Below are positions 14,964 through 21,313 of a stretch of DNA of 38,950 nt, piece after piece. The stretch comes from Candidatus Peregrinibacteria bacterium (GTDB taxonomy: Bacteria; Patescibacteriota; Gracilibacteria; UBA1369; JABINC01), in the NCBI GenBank assembly GCA_030700255.1, contig JAUYJN010000008.1:1-38950 (forward strand), in the 5' to 3' direction. A program made the translations under genes and the position numbers. The notes beneath the pieces were generated by a model. The model was not told the DNA's origin and ran no database searches. It saw only the letters and a program-made list of their open reading frames with translations. Every line of letters begins with the position of its first letter. The stretch's first letter is position 1.

Positions 14964-15001
14964 CTAAAAAGCCGATGTTGCGAGTAAACTCGAACACCGG
15001 C
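14964..15001 (-). terminator. Rho-independent terminator, minus strand
   Basis: On the minus strand a 31-nt hairpin (GCCG-x-TGTT-CGAG stems with small bulges and a 4-nt loop) is followed by CTTTTTAG. It lies just upstream of tRNA-Ser and ends a transcript coming from about 15.0-15.16 kb, where no gene is evident. Confidence 0.65.
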
Positions 15002-15002
15002 C

Positions 15003-15160
15003 CCTACCACCATGTGTCCCGACGAATCGGAACGCTTAGATTCTAGTTGAAGATATAAGAAATGCAAGCTTTTTTTCGGATTTTAATTGTGATAGAGTAC
15101 GCGAGGCGCGAAGCTTGCCTTGCGAGTAAAGCGGCGTAGCCAACAATTTAAAAATATTTC
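15003..15160 (-). ncRNA. Possible small structured RNA upstream of the terminator
   Basis: The spacer between the tRNA/terminator and the nucleotidyltransferase gene has no credible ORF. On the minus strand it holds CCGATTCGTCGG (a UUCG-loop hairpin) just before the terminator. No known RNA family (SRP, 6S, tmRNA) was recognised and no clear promoter was found, so this is tentative. Confidence 0.25.
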
Positions 15161-15162
15161 CT

Positions 15163-16524
15163 ATGAAAGTAATCCTACTAGCCGCAGGGCAGTCAAAGAG
15201 GGTATCCCCGATTGAAGATAAGAATTTTGTTACATTCTGTGGGAAATACTTGATCGAATGGCAACTTGCCAATTTGATTGAGCTTGGGATGGATGATTTC
15301 GTGATCGTTGGAAACGAAGGTAATTTGGGTAAATTGAAGGAGTTTGTAGGGGAATTTAAAGAATATTTCAAAGATAGTGGTTTCTCTATGGAAGTAGTTG
15401 AGCAAAAGAAGGTGGCGGATGGTATGGCAGGGGGAGTCGTCGCTTGTAAAGAATATTTTGAGGATGAGCCTTGTTTGATAGTTTCTTGCAATGATGTTGT
15501 GGATTTAGAAGCTTATGAATCTGTGCTTGAAGTGGCTAATGGATTTGTAGATGAACAAGGCTTAGCACTATCCGGGGCATTGCTCGGTTACAAAGTGGAA
15601 GAATATTTCCCTGGAGGATATATGAAGTTTGGTCATGCAAATAGAGTAGAAGGGATTGTTGAAAAGCCGGGAGCTGGCAAGCAGCCTAGTGATTATGTGA
15701 ATATAGTTGTGCATTTACATTCGAATTATGATGTTTTGTACAAAGCTCTATGCGAGGTTAAGTCTTTGAAAGATGATAAATATGAAGTGGCACTTGATAA
15801 CATGATTAAAGCTGGAGGAAATTTCCAAATGGTGCCTTACGAGGGTTTTTGGCAGCCACTTAAATTCCCATGGCATATTACTGAGCTCGATAAGCATTTC
15901 TTCAAAAGAAGGGCTGAAGAAATAGATGGTGATGGTAATTATAAAGTTGTTGGTGAGGCCTTGGTGCATATGAGTGCGGAGATTTCCGACAAAGCTACCA
16001 TAAAAGGAGATGTGATTATAGAAGCAGGTGTGAAAGTTTTTGAAAATGCGGTAATTCAAGGGCCGGCATATTTAGAAGAGGGATGCGTCGTTGGAAACAA
16101 TGCATTGTTTAGAGAGTCTTTCGCGGGGCAGCGGTGTGTGATTGGTTTTTCTACAGAGGTGGCTAGGTCTCATCTCAGCGATGACGTTTGGACTCATTCA
16201 AATTATATTGGGGACAGTATTATCGGATCAAATGTTTCATTTGGAGCGGGCGCTATCACGGCAAACCTCCGACTCGACGAAGGAGATATAAGTTGGCAAG
16301 GTGAGATGAGCGGTCAAAACAAACTGGGATTGATCACCGGCGATCATGTTCGAGTTGGCGTTCAGACATGTCTCATGCCGGGGATCTCAATTGGTAAAAA
16401 CGTTATGGTCGGCAGTGGCTTAACTATTTCAGAAAGCATAGAGGCAAATGAATTCATTTACGGTAAAACTTCTATCCATAAGAAAAAGAACAAAACTGAC
16501 GTTTCAGGGCTTTTACGAGATTAA
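15163..16524 (+). CDS. Sugar nucleotidyltransferase with hexapeptide-repeat acyltransferase domain
   Basis: A 453-aa two-domain protein built like GlmU and archaeal sugar-1-phosphate nucleotidyltransferases. Residues 1-240 form a nucleotidyltransferase (VILLAAGQSKRVSP, SCNDVVDLEA, GIVEKP). From about residue 270 there are left-handed beta-helix hexapeptide repeats (AEISDKATIKGDVIIEAGVK, IIGSNVSFGAGAITANL, ISIGKNVMVGSGLTI). It could make UDP-GlcNAc or another NDP-sugar for cell-wall or surface glycans. The signature GxGTR is replaced by GQSKR, so exact substrates are uncertain. A GT2 glycosyltransferase follows. Confidence 0.85.
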   Translation: MKVILLAAGQSKRVSPIEDKNFVTFCGKYLIEWQLANLIELGMDDFVIVGNEGNLGKLKEFVGEFKEYFKDSGFSMEVVEQKKVADGMAGGVVACKEYFEDEPCLIVSCNDVVDLEAYESVLEVANGFVDEQGLALSGALLGYKVEEYFPGGYMKFGHANRVEGIVEKPGAGKQPSDYVNIVVHLHSNYDVLYKALCEVKSLKDDKYEVALDNMIKAGGNFQMVPYEGFWQPLKFPWHITELDKHFFKRRAEEIDGDGNYKVVGEALVHMSAEISDKATIKGDVIIEAGVKVFENAVIQGPAYLEEGCVVGNNALFRESFAGQRCVIGFSTEVARSHLSDDVWTHSNYIGDSIIGSNVSFGAGAITANLRLDEGDISWQGEMSGQNKLGLITGDHVRVGVQTCLMPGISIGKNVMVGSGLTISESIEANEFIYGKTSIHKKKNKTDVSGLLRD

Positions 16525-16599
16525 AATCTGCAAATATGCGCACTTCCAATCATATTTTTTTGTGGTAAAATCCACTTAAAGGTAATTTAAAGCTACAGT

Positions 16600-17415
16600 A
16601 TGTTGAAGAAAAATATGAAGCTATCGGTTATAATTGTGAATTATAATCATAAGTATTTTCCACGGCTTGCGCTTGAGGCGCTTGAAAAGTCGAAAACAGA
16701 TTTTGAATTTGAGGTGATTTTTGTCGATAACAATTCAGATCCGGCCGATGAAAGCATAGGTTTCCTAAGAGATGCAGCCAAAGAGAATAGGATTATTCTT
16801 ATAGAATCCCCAAAAAACATTGGTTTTGGAGCTGGTAACAACCTCGGGATCAAGAAATCAAACGGAGAATATATTTTGTTACACAATCCGGACACAACGG
16901 TCTTACCAAATTCATTACAACAGATGGTCGATTATTTGGCGAAACACTCTGAAGTGGGTCTTCTTGGCCCGAAACTTGTGTATTCAAATGGTGATATTCA
17001 GGATTCATGTAGGAGATTTATGAGATTCAGCGATTTGATTATCAAAAGAACACCTCTGCGCAATATAAATCCATGGAAAAAACGTCTAAAACATTATCTG
17101 ATGGAGGATTTTGATCATAATAAAACTCAGCCTGTTGATCTAATTACCGGAGCTATGATGCTCGCACGTAGAGATTTTTTATGGGATAAATTACATGGAT
17201 TTGATGAAAGATACTTCTTATTTATGGAGGACTTTGATCTTTGTCAAAGAACTTGGGCGGCTGGCAAGGAAGTTGTTTATTATTCGGATGTTTCAATCCT
17301 TCACTATCACAAACGTTTATCTGGAGGAGGTTTTTTTGGTCAGTTTATGAAAAAAACATTCTGGCTGCACTTAATCAGTTCCGCCAAATATTTTTGGCGC
17401 TGGCGAAAGAGGTAA
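16600..17415 (+). CDS. GT2 family glycosyltransferase (rhamnosyltransferase-like)
   Basis: A 271-aa GT-A fold enzyme: LSVIIVNYNHKYF at the start, VIFVDNNSDPADES, NIGFGAGNNLGIKKSNGEYILLHNPDT (with the DxD-like nucleotide site), the acceptor-region GAMMLARRDF, and GFDERYFLFMEDFDLCQR with the catalytic-base EDxD. This is the WbbL-like layout of transferases acting on lipid-linked glycans. ATG 16615 is an alternative start that begins directly at MKLSVIIVNYN. It probably acts with the upstream nucleotidyltransferase in surface polysaccharide synthesis. Confidence 0.9.
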   Translation: MLKKNMKLSVIIVNYNHKYFPRLALEALEKSKTDFEFEVIFVDNNSDPADESIGFLRDAAKENRIILIESPKNIGFGAGNNLGIKKSNGEYILLHNPDTTVLPNSLQQMVDYLAKHSEVGLLGPKLVYSNGDIQDSCRRFMRFSDLIIKRTPLRNINPWKKRLKHYLMEDFDHNKTQPVDLITGAMMLARRDFLWDKLHGFDERYFLFMEDFDLCQRTWAAGKEVVYYSDVSILHYHKRLSGGGFFGQFMKKTFWLHLISSAKYFWRWRKR

Positions 17416-17486
17416 TCTTACAACGCCAGACCTGTTGACAAAAAACGAATAAAATGTTTGAATTGAAGCCTGATTAATATATTAAA

Positions 17487-17954
17487 ATGACGAGAAGAGC
17501 AAAGTTTGATGATTTTGAAGAGGGGGAGTTTGAATGTGGGGCTTTTGAAGGGCCTTTGTCTAAAGAGTTTATTGGACTTATGTATGTTGGGTTAATCCTT
17601 GCTACCCAGGTAAGGGACGCCCTGAGTGGTCTTGGTATCGGTTCAAGGCCTATATCATTAATTCCAAGAAGTGAACTGAGTCAGCCGGTCATCGCCCTAG
17701 ACGCAGCTACTCAAGCAAATAAAGCTAGGCATGATGCAAGTAAGGCTAGGTGTAAACTTCGTACAAAGGGGCTTTCTTGGGATAGTCCGGAAGCTTATGG
17801 TGCTGCTTCAAAAAATGAAATAGAGCGTTTACGAAAGTTGCAGGCTGGTGCGATTAGAGAAGATACCGTATTGGGGCAAGAAGCCACGCCGGTCTTGGGG
17901 CGAGATTTTGGATATGATCCGGTTTCCAAGCAATGGGTAGGTGAGAAAATTTAA
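17487..17954 (+). CDS. Hypothetical protein
   Basis: A 155-aa protein with an acidic N-terminus (DDFEEGEFECGAFEGP), a short moderately hydrophobic stretch (FIGLMYVGLILATQ) and a charged, Ala/Lys/Arg-rich second half. No family is recognised. It converges with the CofE-like gene and their ends overlap by 4 nt. An AT-rich leader precedes the ATG. Moderate length and amino-acid use support coding. Confidence 0.6.
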   Translation: MTRRAKFDDFEEGEFECGAFEGPLSKEFIGLMYVGLILATQVRDALSGLGIGSRPISLIPRSELSQPVIALDAATQANKARHDASKARCKLRTKGLSWDSPEAYGAASKNEIERLRKLQAGAIREDTVLGQEATPVLGRDFGYDPVSKQWVGEKI

Positions 17955-18694
17955 ATAGCAAACAGATCTTTATCGCTGTTGATTACGGCTTCGTTTGGAT
18001 TGGAGGATGCGTCTGTGAATGTAACGGGGGCTTCTTTTATGATCACTATAGGTGTGCATTCCGCAGATTCGCCCATGATACACATGGCGGCGGTAGTTAG
18101 GTTGTCAGCGACGGCGAGCTCCGTCATCTGCAGCGGAACTCCAAATAGATCCTCTGTCCCTCGCTCATCTCTGACCCCGATAAACCCACTCCATGCGAGG
18201 GCGAGGCCGGTAGTTCCTTTGCGCCCCGGAGTGATTCGCGAATCTGCAATGATGATTCCGAGACTCTCTATGTTGAATTCTTTTAATAATGCTTGTCTGA
18301 CTTTCTCCGCACTATCTTGAGGGTTCCTTGGCCATGGTATAGCGTATCCATTCGGTACATTTGAGCGGTCAGCTCCTGCATTTGGTATAAGGATCCCATT
18401 TTTTCTTGTTAAAAAACACTTATCGTCATCACTTTGACCACATTTTACCTCTCGAATTACCTCGTCTGATTCATTTTGAACTAGGTCTTTGAATGAAATA
18501 TCATCCAAATTAACCAAGTTTCCTTCCAAAATAGAGACTATTTTTGCACTTATTACTATCACAGAACCGATCAAAGTTTCACTCGGCGCATACTTTCCAA
18601 AACTTTTTTCAGCATCTTTGAGGCTTTTAACGACGAATTCTACGATATCGCCATTTCCTTTTACTACAGCTGTTTTGACCGCAACTAGTTCCAT
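17951..18694 (-). CDS. CofE-like F420-0:L-glutamate ligase family protein
   Basis: A 247-aa protein with motifs of coenzyme F420 gamma-glutamyl ligase (CofE/FbiB): GILIPNAGADRSNVPNG near residue 100, NPQDSAEKVRQALL, IIADSRITPGRKGTTGLALA and DERGTEDLFG, followed by the metal-site helix LAVADNLTTAAMCIMGE. The classic enzyme adds glutamate to F420-0 using GTP. No other F420 gene is present here and candidate-phylum bacteria are not expected to make F420, so another amide-ligation role is likely. The start is an ATG in a Shine-Dalgarno-free leader. Confidence 0.85.
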   Translation of the reverse strand: MELVAVKTAVVKGNGDIVEFVVKSLKDAEKSFGKYAPSETLIGSVIVISAKIVSILEGNLVNLDDISFKDLVQNESDEVIREVKCGQSDDDKCFLTRKNGILIPNAGADRSNVPNGYAIPWPRNPQDSAEKVRQALLKEFNIESLGIIIADSRITPGRKGTTGLALAWSGFIGVRDERGTEDLFGVPLQMTELAVADNLTTAAMCIMGESAECTPIVIIKEAPVTFTDASSNPNEAVINSDKDLFAI

Positions 18695-18746
18695 TCGAGA
18701 GTTATTATTAGAAAATGATATTAACGCCTGGGCAATGAGTAAAAAT

Positions 18747-18775
18747 TTGACATTCTGATTCGATGCGATTACAAT
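18747..18775 (+). promoter_or_regulatory. Consensus promoter in the 18.7-19.4 kb noncoding region
   Basis: TTGACA (18747-18752), 17 bp, TACAAT (18770-18775). This is one of the best promoters in the window, and no ORF follows it. Transcription should begin near 18782. Confidence 0.75.
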
Positions 18776-18781
18776 ACTTTG

Positions 18782-19341
18782 AACACTTCAGGAAGAAACA
18801 AATTTTTTACACCTCTACCTGATAAGTATTCATCTCAATATTCTCCTCGAATCTAATCCCCGATCAAGAAGTATTATACTGTTTGATCGGCAACAAAGCC
18901 AAGCGAGAAACGAAGTGACTCGCAAGTGTCGCCACTAAGCGACACAAGATAAGGAGCGCGAAGCTCACCAATTGTTCATTTAAATTACTATACGTCCCGC
19001 ACTCAATACGGGACATACAAACAAAGATTTCTGCTTTGTGAGTCCTATCTTAAGAAGTCTCAGCCAAGAATTTATTCTCGTCTAAGATCTCTTGTATAAG
19101 TTGGGCAACCACTTTTGCTCAGTATTTTTCAACCCACTTCGTTCACTCGAAGTAAAACCGCAAAACTACACTCAATGGGCGGTCCTGGTAAGACTAAAAA
19201 CTATACCGGAATGAGGCAGAGATAATGTGAAGTGCGTTTAATAGACGCTGAGTCAGAGCTTTTTATAACGTTTACTGACTGATAGCGAGAACGAACTACC
19301 ACATTGAAGAGACCCGCGCCGTGAGGCACGGGTCTTTTTTT
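18782..19341 (+). ncRNA. Candidate ~560-nt structured noncoding RNA
   Basis: Between a consensus promoter and a strong terminator there is no credible ORF but many helices on the plus strand: CCGATCAA/TTGATCGG, GCGAG/CTCGC, GTGTCGC-cactaa-GCGACAC, GAGC/GCTC, GTCCCG/CGGGAC, CAAAG/CTTTG, GGGCAA/TTGCTC, ACTTCG/CGAAGT, CCtGGTA/TACCGG, GCGT/ACGC, AGTCAG/CTGACT, and a closing AATGTG/CACATT. I could not match it to the conserved segments of RNase P RNA, tmRNA, SRP RNA or 6S RNA. It is the only gene-free stretch over 600 bp in the window. Confidence 0.6.
19310..19341 (+). terminator. Rho-independent terminator, probably bidirectional
   Basis: Stem AGACCCG-c-GCC, GTGA tetraloop, GGC-a-CGGGTCT, then seven T. 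It ends the plus-strand noncoding transcript and, read from the other side, can also stop the convergent LamG-like gene. Confidence 0.92.
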
Positions 19342-19388
19342 AATTCTCAAAATTTAACGACGCTTAACCTTTACCTTCACCTTAACTT

Positions 19389-20300
19389 TTACTTTTTTCT
19401 GACTGGCTCTAAATATCGTATAGCGCTATCCTGTAGACTTGGGAATGGCCCTCTTTCCGCCAAAGCAGCTTGTTTTAATTCTCTTTCTTGCTGTATTTGA
19501 GCCTTTAGTGATAGATGTTTAGTTTCTGGTTCTCTGTAATGATATGCTCTTTTTACGTATCTTTGTTTCGGTTTACCAGAGTGCTGAACACCTTGTATTG
19601 CGTTTACAGGGCTACTACTTGGCGTTGTTGTTTGAATTTGAATATTGCTAAATCTCACATCTGCATCCTCTGAGTAAAATCCAAATTTACCATCAAGTGA
19701 GAGCGTTCTTGCTCCAGAAAATACAAATTTCTGAACACCATCAACTGTTACTGTTATCACACCACTTTCGACATTAATTATAACGTCATATGAAGTGCCA
19801 ACGTCATAGCTATCGTCTCCAACCGACGAAGTCCAAAGGAAGTTTTGACCATCCTCTGTCAATGCTTCTCCAAGCTCGAGTCCATAGCCATTTGGTTTTA
19901 AAATCAAATAAGTGAACGTTTGATCAGGCCCCCCAAGTGAATCAAGTGCATCATTGTATCCAAATACTAACCATGGAGCTTCCCAAGGATTTGGCGGGTC
20001 ATTTTGACGCAGTTGCGCCAAATTCTCAACAGTCATAGAGATTTCATAGTCTCCTGTTAGATTTTCATTGCTAGTCACTAACCCTGCATGCGTCTCAGAT
20101 AGTATGGTCGCAGTCATTGGCGTAAGCTGAACCGTATTAGCCACTTGATTGACGTCGACAGTTCCAAATCCTGTGTATACAGTATTTAAAGTAAAATCGG
20201 CCAAAGTCGACGCAAACACAATTGAAGCACTGACAAATACAGCGATGGAAAGACACGTAAAGAACTTTGTAAATCCTGTAAATAATTTGTATGATTTCAT
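19389..20300 (-). CDS. Secreted LamG/DUF1080-like protein with possible -1 frameshift tail
   Basis: A 303-aa exported protein with a Sec signal or anchor (about residues 10-31, FFTCLSIAVFVSASIVFAST). A jelly-roll region follows (about 35-220) with features of concanavalin-like/3-keto-disaccharide-hydrolase folds (YEISMTVENLAQL, PWLVFGYND, YDVIINVESGVITVTVDGV, GKFGFYSEDADVRFSNIQI). After a short linker comes a basic, charged tail. The stop is immediately preceded by A_AAA_AAG (19392-19398). A -1 shift there would add (VK)5RR and end at 19354. The function is probably carbohydrate or surface binding; a catalytic role is not evident. Confidence 0.75.
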   Translation of the reverse strand: MKSYKLFTGFTKFFTCLSIAVFVSASIVFASTLADFTLNTVYTGFGTVDVNQVANTVQLTPMTATILSETHAGLVTSNENLTGDYEISMTVENLAQLRQNDPPNPWEAPWLVFGYNDALDSLGGPDQTFTYLILKPNGYGLELGEALTEDGQNFLWTSSVGDDSYDVGTSYDVIINVESGVITVTVDGVQKFVFSGARTLSLDGKFGFYSEDADVRFSNIQIQTTTPSSSPVNAIQGVQHSGKPKQRYVKRAYHYREPETKHLSLKAQIQQERELKQAALAERGPFPSLQDSAIRYLEPVRKK

Positions 20301-20379
20301 GCCACTTATTAAGAGTATTGATTATGTCACAATCCAATCCGTGCGTCAAGCGCGTTGTAAGTGGCGAGTTTCAGTAGAT

Positions 20380-20407
20380 TTGTTTTTTATAAGATATATG
20401 GTAGAAT
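20380..20407 (+). promoter_or_regulatory. Promoter of hicBA, apparently leaderless
   Basis: TTGTTT (20380-20385), 16 bp, TAGAAT (20402-20407). ATG 20414 follows the -10 box by only 6 nt, so the mRNA should start at or near the start codon. Confidence 0.55.
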
Positions 20408-20413
20408 ATACAC

Positions 20414-20623
20414 ATGAAAATTCACGTATATTCAGCTGTGGTTTATAAAGAAGAAGATCTTTATGTAGCCGAATGTCCCGAGGTGGGTACGGCGAGCCAG
20501 GGAGCAACATTTGAAGATGCAATTGCAAATTTAAAAGAGGCAACTGAGCTTTATTTGGAAGAGTTTCCAGTCACGAACAAAGCGGTTCCTTTTCTTACAA
20601 CTTTCGAAGTGAGTCATGCCTAA
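20414..20623 (+). CDS. hicB: HicB-like antitoxin
   Basis: A 69-aa partial-RNase-H-fold HicB antitoxin: HVYSAVVYKEEDLYVAECPE, then GATFEDAIANLKEATELYLE. The short version lacks an obvious C-terminal DNA-binding domain. It precedes and overlaps the HicA toxin by 8 nt, which is the antitoxin-first order. Confidence 0.9.
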   Translation: MKIHVYSAVVYKEEDLYVAECPEVGTASQGATFEDAIANLKEATELYLEEFPVTNKAVPFLTTFEVSHA

Positions 20624-20843
20624 ATTCAAAAGAATATCAGGCAAACAGATGATCAAATTCCTAGAAGGGCTTGGTTTTTTTGTAGTACGGCAAAAAGGGA
20701 GCCATGTCGTTTTGAAGATTCAAGACAAGCATGGCTCATATGGATGCGTCGTACCTCTACATAAAGAACTTGCATCAGGGACAATTGGTTCTATCTTGAA
20801 ACAAGCGCAAATTTCAAAAGATCAATTTATGTCTTTATTTTAG
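20616..20843 (+). CDS. hicA: HicA-like mRNA interferase toxin
   Basis: A 75-aa dsRBD-like HicA toxin. ISGKQMIKFLEGLGFFVVRQKGSH holds the catalytic His30 in the KGSHVVL motif, followed by VVPLHKELASGTIGSILKQA. It would cleave mRNA when free of HicB. It lies between two secreted-protein genes, a typical place for a mobile toxin-antitoxin pair. Confidence 0.92.
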   Translation: MPKFKRISGKQMIKFLEGLGFFVVRQKGSHVVLKIQDKHGSYGCVVPLHKELASGTIGSILKQAQISKDQFMSLF

Positions 20844-20896
20844 TTGAAAATTCGCGTTCTCACCTTTGTACGGTTCCATAGTTTCAAGTGCACGCC

Positions 20897-21313
20897 CTAC
20901 GGCAGATTATTTATCCAGGTTTGTCCGTCTACGGTGGTGAGTGAATCTCCCGGGTAAAAATTATTGCCCGCGATTGCATATATCGAGCCCATCCCGTTAT
21001 ACATCGATTCGACATAGTTAAAATACCACATTGCCAGTAGTACATCCGGGAAGGTTTGAACCGAAGGTGATATTATGTTCATCGTGCCGGTCACGGTGTT
21101 TGCATATACCGCAAGTATTTTCGATGCTTCCGCTCTGACTATGAGATCGTTCGGTGCGCAGTATCCCGTGCTATATGGAGTGACAATCCCCAGATTCACA
21201 GCGGTGACCCATACCGGCGTTTGCGCCGCAGTTACGTCGACACATGGAGCCGACCCTGTTAGCAGCGGCCGTCCTTCCACCGTGAACAATGTAGAAAGCA
21301 GATCGTTACGGAG
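20897..21313 (-). pseudogene. C-terminal SLH part of the surface protein, out of frame
   Basis: This open frame, reading from 21313 (no ATG; a TTG at 21289), continues the gene at 21306-23525 in the +1 frame. It encodes about 138 aa with two S-layer-homology-like repeats: VWVTAVNLGIVTPYS...APNDLIVRAEASKIL, then FPDV-x-AMWYFNYVESMYNGMG...FYPGDSLTTVDGQTW. SLH modules normally anchor proteins to cell-wall polymers, so this is the expected end of the large surface protein. It is joined either by programmed frameshifting at CCG_TAA_C or by a mutation. Confidence 0.75.

Noticed and set aside
14767-14997. 76-aa ORF over the tRNA-Ser gene
   Set aside because: It is read through the tRNA and terminator and has no independent support.
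18782-19341. RNase P RNA, tmRNA or 6S RNA in the long noncoding stretch
   Set aside because: None of the conserved blocks (GAGGAAAGTCC and ACAGA for RNase P; the tRNA-like 3' end with TTCGA and an ALAA-type tag for tmRNA) was found on either strand. It is kept as unidentified.
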